Shown piece after piece: positions 50,621 to 61,432 of a stretch of DNA of 64,000 nt. The notes under the pieces were generated by a model, which had not been told where the DNA came from, did not search any database, and saw nothing but the letters and a program-made list of their open reading frames with translations. Where the stretch lies: the NCBI GenBank assembly GCA_050084985.1, contig JBITNC010000001.1, positions 40,920,001 through 40,984,000 on the forward strand, given 5' to 3'. How positions within the stretch are numbered: position 1 is the first letter of the stretch; every line of letters begins with the position of its first letter. The DNA comes from Nageia nagi. Lineage: Eukaryota > Pinophyta. The position numbers were made by a program, and so were the translations under genes.

Positions 50621-51660
50621 AGCATCTTTGATAGATGAGGGGCTCAAGCTTATTATCAATCTTGGAAAATAAAGATTTGTTCAAGGTCATGCTCTTTGTT
50701 ACCCTTTGAGTTAGAGAATTTTTTATCTAAGGTGACTTGCTCATATCAATATCCAACCATTTAGGTGCAACTGAATTTTCCTCTAGATCATCTACATCCT
50801 CATTAAAAAAAATTCTTCAAGAAGTTCATTGAACTTAACATCTCTTGAAATGAACACTACTTTGTAGGATGCAGAGTAGAGCCTATAGCCTCTATGCTGA
50901 CTGTCATAACCCGCAAAGATGCATTTTTCAATTTTTTATCTAACTTTTTCCTTTTCTTAGAATCAATATAGGAGAATGCTTCACAACCAAACATTATAAG
51001 GTGAGAAATGTTAGTTTTCTTCTTAACCATGCTTCAAAAGGAGTTTAACCTTAACAACTTTTGTGGGACACTTATTCAACATGTAAATAGCAATGCTCAT
51101 AGCTTCACCCATAAAAATTAAAAATATTACCCAACATGCATCTAGCCATCTCTATAATTATCTTATTTTTCCTTTCAGTAACACCATTTTTTGAGGAGTG
51201 TAAGGAATGTAAATTGCCTCTTAATTCCATACTTAGCATAACATCATTAAATTCATTATTGTTATATTCTTCTTTATTATCTAATCTCAACATATTAATT
51301 TTAAGTTAATTTGATTCTCAACAAAGGTCTTAAAATCTTTAAAACTCTAAAAGTTTTGATCCTTATGTTCAAGTAGATACCCAAAGGTCATCCTACTAAA
51401 GTCATCAATGAAGGTCAAGATGTAAGATGCTCCTCCAAGTGACTTAGTCTAAAATGGACCCATCAAATTTGAATGCACAAGTTGAAGAGGTTGAGATGCT
51501 CTTGTTGCCTTATCTTTTTAAACTTTTACCTATGTATCTTGCCAAGGATGCACTTTTCACATAGACCAATTGAGAGTAAAATAGAAGTCAAACCTTTCAT
51601 AAGTTTTTGATATTTCATGACTTGAATACTCTTGTGGTTAAGGTGCCCTAAATAATGGTG
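50621..51660 (-). pseudogene. Copia copy B: integrase relic
   Basis: A 62-codon frame at 51105-51293 reads MLRLDNKEEYNNNEFNDVML and NGVTERKNKIIIEMARCML, matching the SDNGGEF...NGVAERKNRTLVEMARxM segment of integrase. Here the DNG motif has become LDNKEE. FGCEAFSYIDSKKRKKLDK near 50.95 kb is the conserved integrase tail. Other parts are frameshifted. Confidence 0.8.
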
Positions 51661-52074
51661 CTAAAGATTACCTCTAGAAAACACATCCATAGCAAGACAC
51701 ATCTTTGTTAGAACTTGATCCAAAACATAGAGATAATTTTTCATTGACCTTTTAACCAATATGGCAAGTCCTTTCTTAATGCACCAAGATTGAGATTTGA
51801 ACTCAAATGAGTACTCTTTTCTAGCAACTTGGATCATGAAGAGAAGGTTCATCCTAAGCTTAGAAACATAAAGCACATTATTAAGAACCTTTTCATGAAT
51901 CAACACACTCTTAATTCCTTGGAATTCAAGGATAGAGTTATCACTTATCACAACTGCATCTTTTATATACTTATGAAAATTTTCAAACTTTTCCCTTTCA
52001 AAACATAGGTGATTAGTGCAACCAAAGTTGATAATCCAATCAGATGAAAAAGTGTGAGACATGGAGTAGAGCAC
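51661..52074 (-). pseudogene. Copia copy B: protease and GAG-pre-integrase, open for 137 codons
   Basis: The frame reads SSDWIINFGCTNHLCFEREK, VISDNSILEFQGIKSVLI, LNNVLYVSKLRMNLLFM and ends in the pre-integrase region. The protease active site normally reads Asp-Ser-Gly, but here it is Asn-Phe-Gly, so the catalytic Asp is lost. Copy C also has Asn at this position. Confidence 0.8.
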
Positions 52075-53046
52075 TATAGCAAAACTAGCTTGAATATTTT
52101 TTTTCTTTGAAATTCTTTACATTTCCATTACCTTTAATTTTTTTTCTCTTATATTTTTGTAGCAATCAACTTCTTTGTGACCTTATATGCCATAATAGTT
52201 ACAATTTCATCAAACTTTACCTTAAGATTTGGATTATTTGCTTTACTTTTTCTATCTTTTTGCTTGAAGTGGTTGTTGTTACTATTGTTCCTGCCACTAT
52301 TGTTTATTGTTCTTATTATTACTGTTGTTGTTACCATTTCCACTTTTCTCAAACCTTTTGGAGGAACAAGGATAATATTTCTTTTAATGGTTAAAATTCT
52401 TCTTAAAAAGAGTTTTGGTTTCTCCAAGAGCAATGTTATTATCCTTAGGAGAAGAAATTAACATGTTTTTACTAAGGGTTTTCTCATGCTTCAAAAAAAA
52501 GCTAGAAAGGTTCTCAAGGGATAAGACTTCTTCTTCATCATCAAGCCTTATTTTCATAACCATCATAAAGTTACCAAACTTTGAAAAAATGCTTTGAGAA
52601 TGATAAAAACTATGAACTCATCATTGATCCAATTGCAACCATAAGCAACAAGTTGGGTCCTAAGGTAAATGATTTTGTTCAAGTAGATTTCCACATTTTC
52701 ATCTTTCTCTTGACAAGATTGAAGTAATTTTTGAATAATGGTAAACCTTCTTGAAAAATTTAAACCAAGGTAGATTTGCTTAAGCTTATCCTATGCTTTC
52801 TTTATTGAGGTTGAAGAGGAAATCATCAAAAGCACATCATTTGAAACTACACAAAAGATTATGAAGGTTGCCAACTCATTCTTTTATGTTGTAAGCCTAT
52901 AGTTTTTTCTCATCTGTAGGAGGTACAAGGTTCTTATTTATTATTTGCTAAAGCTTTCTTACCTGTAATTCATCTCTCATCTAAGGTTCCTAAATACCAA
53001 AGTTGGAACCATCAATAGTGTGTTTGGGTAAAAAGGAGTCTTCCAT
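52075..53046 (-). pseudogene. Copia copy B: gag relic
   Basis: The ATG at 53046 starts MEDSFLPKHTIDGSNFGI, then a stop where Trp is expected. Later blocks include IRLDDEEEVLSLENLSSFFL near 52.5 kb and an NCNYYGI*GHKEVDCY zinc knuckle near 52.2 kb whose second Cys is Tyr. Homologous to copy C gag at 58.6-59.6 kb. Confidence 0.75.
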
Positions 53047-54760
53047 TTGCTACATAAGAATGTGAAAAATAATTAGCATATGGTTCAATAAATAATATTA
53101 TATGTTAAGTTTTAACCAAGTAATTAAGACACGTTACATTTAATTAACTAAGACATACTTATTTTTATTCACTAGTGCAAATGTTTTACAACTCAAATAA
53201 TAATCCATGTACCTAAATACATTTCTCATCTCAAGAACTGTAGATGTAGAGTGGCATTGTTGAGGCTTATTTTCTTGTTTAAAATTAGGCCTTCACTTAG
53301 ATGCTCGTAAAATAGGAGCCAAAGTACTACCAATCCTCAACCAATTCGCCTTGGTTAGTATTATAATTTCTCACAATAAGAAGTACTTACTATTTTCTAA
53401 GGTTATGATGTTTATTGGATCGATCAAATTATTAATCTTGATTAGGTTTCAAGTAATCCTCTTAGGTTATCAAGATAATCTTTGAATGTATCACTACACA
53501 CATGCATGTCCACCTATTGGAGTTATGTTCAGACCAATAGAGAACTTAGGGTAAATTGAGAAGTATGAACTTTTTACCATTTGGATCATTGGACTTAAAA
53601 GCTCCAATCTGCCTATCCTCACCTCATGTCTCCCCAAACAAGTCATATTTTGAAATGTATGTGTGGATGTGTTCATTTTAGAGGTTTACTCATTTCAATG
53701 TTTGCAATTTTGCATAAGTATAGTAAAGCAAAAGTGCTAAACATGAAGTACATAAAATTAAACATCATCCATTCATAATTTGGAACCTTAAGAGTCTAAT
53801 GAGTTTTGTTTACTAACCCCTAAAGGACATCTTTACATAGGTCCATAATTTGCACGAGCTAACTTTGCAAAAAATGATAAATACTTAAGCATAAGTATGC
53901 ATTAATTTCAAAAACTTTGCATAAGTTACCTTTGCATAAAGGGTAAATACTCAACATGCATCTTTTTAACTTAAAGAATTTAAGTCATAAGCATCTTAAA
54001 AAAATAAGTCCTAAGCATGTATCATTAACTTTAAACAATTAAGTCTTAAGCTTGCAACATTAACTTTAAAAATTAAGTAATAAACATGCACTATTAAAAA
54101 AATTAAGTAATAAGCATGTATCATTTCCAACTTTTGCATAAGTTCATTTAACTTTGCATAAGTAATTTATTAAGGTAAAAAAAAATTAAATTCTAAGTAA
54201 TAGTAATACCATATTTGCATAAGGATCTAAAATTTAAGTAAAAAATCATAAGGATTTTCCCTTTTTTTACTTAAAAAAACAAAAAATAAATTTCCCCCTT
54301 AGGAAACATTAAATCATTAAAACAAAAACATAGTAAAGAAAATTCCTTAAAGTGTCAATTTTACACATAATATGTATCATTTGCCTAAGCAAATTACCAT
54401 ACTTAGAATTATTTAAGGCAAAAAACAATAGTTAGCTAAGTTTAATAAATTTGCAATTACTAAGAAATGATGACATGCATTAAATTTGAAGGTAGAGTTC
54501 ACTCTAAGAAAGAAATTAACTTACTCAAGTATTAAAGGAAAAAGGACATAAGTCTTTAAAAAATAATAATTGAAGATGGATACCCATACATCAAGTAAAT
54601 ACAAAATTTTAATGTTGTTTGTTTTCATACTTCATGAATTTAAAAGCTCATCATAAAATAGAAACTTGTTTAACAAGCAAATAAAAGAAAATGATGACAC
54701 CAACCAACAAAAATTTAATGTCTTAAGGGAAATGAAGTAAACAAAAAAAAGCAATAAAGG
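53047..54760 (-). other. 5' leader of Copia copy B
   Basis: Noncoding AT-rich sequence that mirrors the leader of copy C (57.1-58.6 kb) in reverse. Shared features include the ACTTAAA/AAGTAAA-rich stretches and the CACATGCATGTCCACCTATT block near 53500. Very long leaders occur in some plant Copia elements. Confidence 0.6.
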
Positions 54761-55328
54761 AGGTATTGAATGGTTTCAAGGGAGTCAAGTAAGTAAAATA
54801 ATGATCCATCATGCGAGGAGGGTGGGAGGCACTATAAGGTAGTGCAAGGCCATAAGGAGGAGACTACAACTAAGATAGGCTACCACCAAATCACCACTAG
54901 ACTACAACGAAGGCCATGAGCATCGCTCGCATAGAGGTTGGAAGCAAAAGGAAAGGGAAAAAATCAATAAATTAAATGGTGGCAAGGGGCCAAACATAGA
55001 CACAGAAGGTTAAGTAGAGTACGAGAAGGAGGGGAATAGATAGAGGTGCCTACAGTGCTAGCAGGCCATGCATAAGAGAGAGGAAGATAACCATGAGGGT
55101 ATAGCAAGATGGAGATAGGGATGGGTGGCCATAGTTTACATCCTTGGGAAACACATCACCCTTGTACATGAGGCAGCAAGCCATGTATTTCCCATGGCAA
55201 GGTCTTGATGGTGGAGAGAGGGATGGGCACAGTGCAGAGAGGGAAGACCTATAGCAATACCTTTCCTAATTAAAGTGTCAACACTATAATGGATGGAAAC
55301 ATAGTGAACCAAGTTCTATAGGATATAG
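54761..55328. other. G-rich junction segment between copies B and C
   Basis: Unlike the AT-rich surroundings, this stretch is purine- and G-rich (GCGAGGAGGGTGGGAGGCAC near 54816). No LTR of copy B is present here. It may be the rest of B's leader or unrelated sequence caught between the two elements. Confidence 0.4.
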
Positions 55329-55826
55329 TGTTGGAATGTATAATGCATTATTGTAAAGGTTTTGTAATAATCTTCTATGTAAGTTCACTAATACTTAAGA
55401 GTATCATTTGATATCTTAAGTATTTAAGTGAATACGATAATGTTACTTGTCTTACACTCCATGTCATGAGCATTCCCCTTGGGTAAAAGGATATGCATGT
55501 CATGCTTTTGTACATTGGGTAAAAGGATGATCCAAAGAGGGATTTTGGCCTATAAATAGAAGGCTCTCTCTTTAGATTATACACCAATTTATGCAGTAAA
55601 GTTATGCTATAGGATAGTGTTTAAGAGAAAAGTTTAGGAAGATTGTAAGAGTTCATATTTGAGATTAAAAGAGATCTAGTTAGTGGATGTACTCCTAGTT
55701 GGAAGAACCGCTTACATCTTATGTTATCTTTGTGAGATTGCTTTGTGAGTTTGTTAGATGTAATTTATAAACTTTAATGTGATCTTAGAAGTTTAAAGTT
55801 GTTTATGTACTAGTTCAATTCTCACA
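55329..55826 (+). repeat. 5' LTR of Copia copy C, 498 bp
   Basis: Starts TGTTGGAATGTATAATGC at 55329 and ends TTCTCACA at 55826, directly before the primer site. A TATAAATA box lies at 55551-55558. The first 300 bp match the LTR of copy B in reverse orientation (48402 downward). Confidence 0.9.
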
Positions 55827-55828
55827 TT

Positions 55829-55840
55829 TGGTATCAGAGC
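55829..55840 (+). other. Primer binding site (initiator Met tRNA) of Copia copy C
   Basis: TGGTATCAGAGC, a perfect plant Copia primer site, 2 bp after the LTR end. Confidence 0.95.
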
Positions 55841-56017
55841 AAGATTTTATTCCTTCAATTTTAAGGTCTTGCTGAGGTAAACTCAAGAGAAGGTATAAAT
55901 TCCTTCTTTCTTGGTTATTTTTTTGGATTATTTCATTGTAATACTAACATACTATGTTCTATGTGTTAGTTCATTTTTGCAAATTTGGTGAAAATAGTAA
56001 TATGATGTATTTCTTTA

Positions 56018-56033
56018 TATATATATATATATG
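56018..56033. repeat. AT microsatellite
   Basis: About eight TA dinucleotides inside the copy C leader. Confidence 0.85.
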
Positions 56034-56250
56034 CTAAATTCTTATATTATTTGCAATCTTTTCAAAAATTTGCTTAACATTTTTTTTTATAAGTTAATAT
56101 ACAATAAGTACTATTTTGTTTTTATATATAAACCATTTATTTTCAATGATAAGAAAATTGCATTTTCATACATAAAGTTTTTTCTTCTTCTTTTCTTAAA
56201 AAAAAGCAATAAAGGCATAAATATTGTTATATGTTTTTTGTTTAACATAA

Positions 56251-56283
56251 ACACACACACACACAACACATATATATATATAA
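56251..56283. repeat. AC/AT compound microsatellite
   Basis: A run of ACACAC units followed by ATATAT units, in the copy C leader. Confidence 0.85.
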
Positions 56284-56809
56284 AACTATAGGAGAGGTTT
56301 AGTACAAAGGTGTATGAATTTTTTTGCAAATGTTCAAAAATTTATATTTTTGTTAACAATGGGGAGGCGATTGTTAGTTTGCGATTAGCCAATAAGAGGA
56401 AAGTCAATTGGGATAAAATTTTTTGTTTAGGGTTTTAAACCCCTCAACTTTTCATAGTCATTTAGGTGCTTCTCCTTTAGTTGCTATGCATCTCCTTTAT
56501 TTGCTTTGCCTCTTCTTTCTTTGCTATGCCTCTCCCTATCGATGCATTTTATTTTCCCTTTTTTTCTTCTCTATTGTGCATGTGAAACCAAGGCCATGCA
56601 AGAAGATGGGAGGTGAACATTTGAGAGTGGCTTCTACCAAACTTGGTGGTTCACAGTCAACATTTGGTAGATGGTTGTAAGATCTCCATAGTTGACATTT
56701 GGATAGATGGAATTGATAGCTGCTCTACTTGCCTTTGACTCCTTCTGCCCTTCTACCTTGTGTAAACCCTTCTTACCCTTGATTATTGTATATAAACTCA
56801 AAGGAGTCC

Positions 56810-57013
56810 TTATGGTTTATCCTTCTTCTTTTGCTCAACCTTTTGCCTCACTCCTTGGGTGCCTCCTCCACTCTCTTTAGTAGATGCCTTCTCCTTCACA
56901 TTCTCACCCTCTTCCATATGCTTTAAAATGATGAAAAATTTGCAAGTCCCCTTGATGCACTTCCTTATTTCCTCTTTGTCTCCTAGCTTTAGGGTGACCA
57001 ATTTGTTTTCCAA
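56810..57013 (-). CDS. Antisense hypothetical ORF in the copy C leader, 67 codons
   Basis: The minus strand reads MENKLVTLKLGDKEEIRKCI and EEGENVKEKASTKESGGGTQ and ends KKKDKP. It is strongly charged, less AT-rich than its flanks, and antisense to the retroelement. It could be a captured exon fragment or chance. No family is recognised, and no counterpart was found in copy B. Confidence 0.2.
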   Translation of the reverse strand: MENKLVTLKLGDKEEIRKCIKGTCKFFIILKHMEEGENVKEKASTKESGGGTQGVRQKVEQKKKDKP

Positions 57014-58640
57014 GACTATCTTACTACTTCACCATTTTGCCCACTCCTAGTCTTTAATCTTTCAACATGAGAAGGGAACCCACTCACTTCTAACCTATCA
57101 TAAATGTTGGCAAAGTTTCTACCCATAAACCTATCACTTCATTTATTTTGGGTTACTTATTTTATTTTTTATTTCTCTTGCCCATCATGAATTGTATTTA
57201 AAATTACTTTGGAGTGCATAGATGGCCAAAAGACATTGAGTAAAATTGTATCACTACACTTAAATTCTCTCTTACCTTTTTTTAATAATGTGGCAAATAT
57301 AAAGAGATTTTTTTTAAAATGTATAGTTGAATTACATTTTTTAAGAGGAAAGTATTATTTTTTACTTAGATATTATTCTTAAGTAAAAAATATATATGGA
57401 GGATATTTTTTAAGTAAAATTGTTTTTGCCTTGTACTTTATGCATTAACAAATCTTTTTAGTGCTATGGCAATTTTTTTTACCTCCATTTACTTAAGTAA
57501 AAATGGTAATTATTTAACATAGTATTTTGTTTCCCTTAAGTGATAAATTTGTTTACTAAATTAAAACTTACAATGCTTTAATACTATACTAAGCATTTAT
57601 TGAAGGGATCTTTTCTTTAAGTAAAAAGGGGGAAATATTTATGAATTTATTTACTTAAACATTTAGGTCCTTTATGCTTAGAATGCATATTTATCTCTTG
57701 GACACTTTATGGATATTTTACTTTTCTATGGGAATGATGCATACTTATTACTTAAATTTTTTTTAAGTTATGGGAATGATGTTTTTTTTAAATAATCTTT
57801 AATGACTCCCTATTTTTTATTTTCTTATGAAAAGTATGAATGGACTTGTGCAAAATTAGGAATGATGTAAAGATATCCGTTAAGGGTTGGTAAACAAAAC
57901 CCATTAGACATTTAGGTTTCAAATCTTGAATGGATGATATTTTTTACTTATGCTTTTTTACTTCATGTTTCATATTTTTTATTTATTTTCTTATGCAAAT
58001 AAAAATGCAAACATTGAAATAAGCAACACCCTAAAATCAACACATCCACATGTTCATTCTGCAACATGACTTGTTTGAGGAGCCATGAGGTGAGGACAGG
58101 TAGATTAGAGCCTTTAAGTTCAACAATTTAAATGGTGAAAAGTCTATACTTTTCAATTACCTTTAAGTCCTTTGTTGGTCTAGATATAACTCCAATAAGT
58201 GGACAAGCATGTGTGTAGTGATACCATATGTTTACATGTCCATTCAAGGATTATCCTAATAACTTAAGAGAATAACTTAATACCTAATTAAGATTAATAA
58301 TTTGATCAATCCAATATAAAAAAAAAATTAGAAAATAGTAGGTACTTCTCCTTATGAGAGTATAATACTAACCAAGGCAAACTAGTTGAGAATTGGTAAT
58401 ACTTGGGATCCTCTTATGTGGGAATCTAGGTGAAGGCCTAATTTTAGACAAAAAAATAAGCCTCAATAATGTAACTCTACATCTATGGTTCTTGATGATG
58501 AAAAAAGTATTTGGGTACATAGGATGTATATTTTAGTTGTAAAATATTTGCACTTGTGAATCAAATCAAGCATGTCTTAGTTAATTAAATGTAACATGTA
58601 ATGTTGTTTATTAAATCACATGCTTATTATTTTTCACATT

Positions 58641-59576
58641 CTTATGTAGAAAATAGGATAATTCTTTTTACTCAAACACATTCTTGATGGTTCCAACTTT
58701 GGTATTTGAAAATCTCAAATGAGAGCTAAATTGCAGGCAAAGAAGCTTTGGTAAATAATGAATGAAAACCTTGTACCTCCTACAGATGAGAAGGAGCTAG
58801 ATACTTACAACATGAAGAATGAGTTGGCAACCTCCATGTTCTTTTATGTAGTTTTAGATGATGTGATTTTAATGATTTTTTCTTCAACCTCAATAAAAGA
58901 AGCTTAGGATAAGCTTAAAAAAATCTACCTTGGTTCAAAGTTTTCAAAAAGGTTTACCATTTTCCAAAAGTTGCTTCAATCTTGTTAAGGGGAAGATGAA
59001 AATGTTACTATCTACTTGAACGAAATTATTAACCTAAGAATCCAACTTATTACTTATGGATCCAATTGGATCAATGATGAGTTCATGGTCTTCATCATTC
59101 TTCAAAGTCTTTCTTCAAAGTTTGAAACCTTTGTGATGGTTATAAAAATAAGGCTTGATGATGAAGAAGAAGTCTTCTCCCTTGAGAACCTTTTTAAGCT
59201 CATTTTGAAACATAAGGAAATTCTTAATAAAAAGATGTTGATTTTTTCTCTTAAGGATAATAACATTACTTTAAAAGCAACCAAAACTCCTTTCAAGAAG
59301 AAGATCAACTATCATAAGACATTTATCCTTATTCCTTCAAAAGTTTTGAGAAGAGAGGTAATGGAAATAATAGCAATAGGAATAATGGAAACAATGGTAA
59401 CAAAAGGAACAACAATAATAGCAATAAGAATAATAGAAATAACAATCACCTCAAGCAAAGAGATGAAAAAGGTAAATCAAACAATCCATATATTAAGGAA
59501 AAGTTTAATGGTAATTGTAACTATTATGGAATCCAAGGTCACAAAGAAGTTGATCGCTACAAAAAAAAAGAAATGA
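58641..59576 (+). pseudogene. Copia copy C: gag relic
   Basis: Begins with a degraded start (LKHILDGSNFGI) and stops, then an open stretch of 186 codons from 59016: YGSNWINDEFMVFIILQSL, IRLDDEEEVFSLENLFKLIL. In a shifted view it ends with the zinc knuckle NGNCNYYGIQGHKEVDRYKK, in which two of four ligands are lost (Cys to Tyr and Cys to Arg). Confidence 0.75.
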
Positions 59577-59639
59577 AACAAAAGTAATGGCAATGTAAAC
59601 TTCAAAAGAAAGAAGAATATTCAAATTAGTTTTGTTGTA

Positions 59640-59885
59640 ATGCTCTACTCCATGTCTCACATTTTTTCATCTGATTGGATTGTTAACTCTGGTTGCACTA
59701 ATCACCTATGCTTTGAAAAAGAAAAATTTGAGAATTTTCATAAGTATAGAAAAGATGCAGTTGAGATAGGTGATAACTCTACCCTTGAAGTCCAAGGCAT
59801 TGGAAGTGTGTTATTTCATGGGAAGGTTCTTAAAAATGTGCTCTATGTTTCTAAGCGTAGGATGAACCTTCTCTTTATGATCTAA
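59640..59885 (+). pseudogene. Copia copy C: protease fragment
   Basis: An 81-codon open frame reads SSDWIVNSGCTNHLCFEKEK, GDNSTLEVQGIGSVLFHGKV and LKNVLYVSKRRMNLLFMI and stops at TAA where copy B has CAA. The active-site Asp is Asn (VNSGCTNH), as in copy B. Confidence 0.8.
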
Positions 59886-59899
59886 GTTGTTAAAAAAAA

Positions 59900-60960
59900 G
59901 TATTCTTTTGAGTTTTACTCTTAATCCTAATGCATTAAGAAAGGACTTACCATAGTTAAAGGATTAGTGAAAGATGATCTCTACATTGTGGATCAAGTTC
60001 CATCAAAGATGTGTCTTGCTACAAGTGTATGTTCTAGAGATAATCTTTGGCACAAACATTTAGGGCACCTTAACTACAAGAGTGATCAAGTCATGAAAGA
60101 CCAAGAACTTATGGAAGGTTTATATTTAATTTCTTATTTGATTGGTCTATGTGAGAAGTGCATTCTTGGTAAAATGCATAGATAAAAGTTTGAAAAAGGT
60201 AAGAAAATAAGAGCATCTCAACCTCTTCAACTTGTGCATTCAGATTTGATAGGTCTATTTCAGACTAAATCATTTGGAGGAGCATCTTACATCTTAACTT
60301 TCATTAATAATTTTAGTATATTGACATTTGGGTATCTACTTAAGCATAAAGATCAAATCTTTGAAAGTTTTAAGTATTTTAAAACCTTTATTAAAAATTA
60401 AACTAGCCTTAGAATCAAGATGTTAAGATTAGTAATGGAGAAGAATACAATAGTAATGAGTTTAATGACTATTTTGCTAAGTATGGAATCAAGAGATAAT
60501 TTATGATTCCTTACACTCCTTAGTAGAATGGTGTTACTGAAAGAAAAAATAGAATAATTATAGAAATGTCTAAATGCATGTTGGGTAATCTTTCTAGTTT
60601 TTTATGGGATGAAGTTGTAAGCATTGCTATTCACACCTTTAATAGGTGTCCCACAAAAGTCATTCAAGGTAAAACTCCTTTTAAGGTATGGGTAGGAAGA
60701 AAAACTAACATTTTTCACCTTAGCATATTTGGTTGTGAAGCATACTCCTACATTATTTCTAAGAAAAGGAAGAAGTTGGATAAAAAAGTTAAAAAATACA
60801 TCTTTATGGGTTATGATAGGTAGCATAGAGGTTACAGGCTCTACTCTCCATCCTATAAAGCAATGTTCATTTCAAGAGATGTCAAGTTCAATAAATTTCT
60901 TGAAGAATTTACTTCTAATGAGGTTATGGATGATCCAAAAGACTCATCAATTACTCCTAG
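59900..60960 (+). pseudogene. Copia copy C: GAG-pre-integrase and integrase relic
   Basis: DNLWHKHLGHLNYKS near 60045 is the pre-integrase zinc-binding block, and CEKCILGKMHR follows. The DDE region is damaged. The frame then reads YTP, two TAG codons at 60521-60526 where Gln-Gln is normal, NGVTERKN, and an 85-codon frame (60566-60823) with PTKVIQGKTPFKVWVGRKTN, FGCEAYSYIISKKRKKLDKK and FMGYDR. Confidence 0.8.
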
Positions 60961-61084
60961 CTGGTTAGATATTGATGTAGATAAGTCACCTTAGGAACAA
61001 AATTCTTCAACTCAAAAGGTAATAAGAAGAATGAATTTGAAAAAATTATTATTTACCAAGATTAACAACAAACATGAGCTCTCA

Positions 61085-61432
61085 ATCTTCAAATAAGCTT
61101 CTAAAGCATGAGTGCTAGATGGTAGCCATGAAAGTGAAGTATGAGGTGTTTATGAAAAATGAAACATGATATTTGGTTCCTTATCCCAATGAGAAGAATG
61201 TGATTGATAATAAATAGATCTTTAAGGTTAAGTTTAATACTATTAAGGATATTAAGAAATACAAAGTAAGGTTAGTAGCTAAAGGTTTTTCTTAAAAATA
61301 TGATGTAGATTATGAAGAAATCTTTGCTCCCGTGGAAAATATGCCTACTATGAAAATTATCTTTGCTCTTTTTGTAGCTCAAAGATGAAAAGTTTTTCAA
61401 CTTGATATCAAGAGTGCATTTCTCAATGGTGA
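61085..61432 (+). pseudogene. Copia copy C: reverse transcriptase N-terminal part, abruptly ended
   Basis: The readable blocks are VIDNK then IFKVKFN, LVAKGFS*KYDVDYEEIFAP (stop at a Gln position) and VFQLDIKSAFLNGDF. At about 61432 the sequence leaves RT and continues as the 3' untranslated region in reverse, so the element is broken here. Confidence 0.8.

Larger units (their letters stand above)
55841..58640 (+). other. Long 5' leader of Copia copy C
   Basis: This 2.8-kb leader separates primer site and gag. It holds an AT microsatellite at about 56018-56033, an ACACAC/ATATAT microsatellite near 56251-56283, a less AT-rich segment at 56.4-57.05 kb with an antisense ORF, and then AAGTAAA-rich sequence shared with copy B. 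Confidence 0.65.

Noticed and set aside
52107-52597. Plus-strand ORFs of 60-95 codons in copy B gag
   Set aside because: They are antisense shadows of the minus-strand gag relic, which has clear homology.
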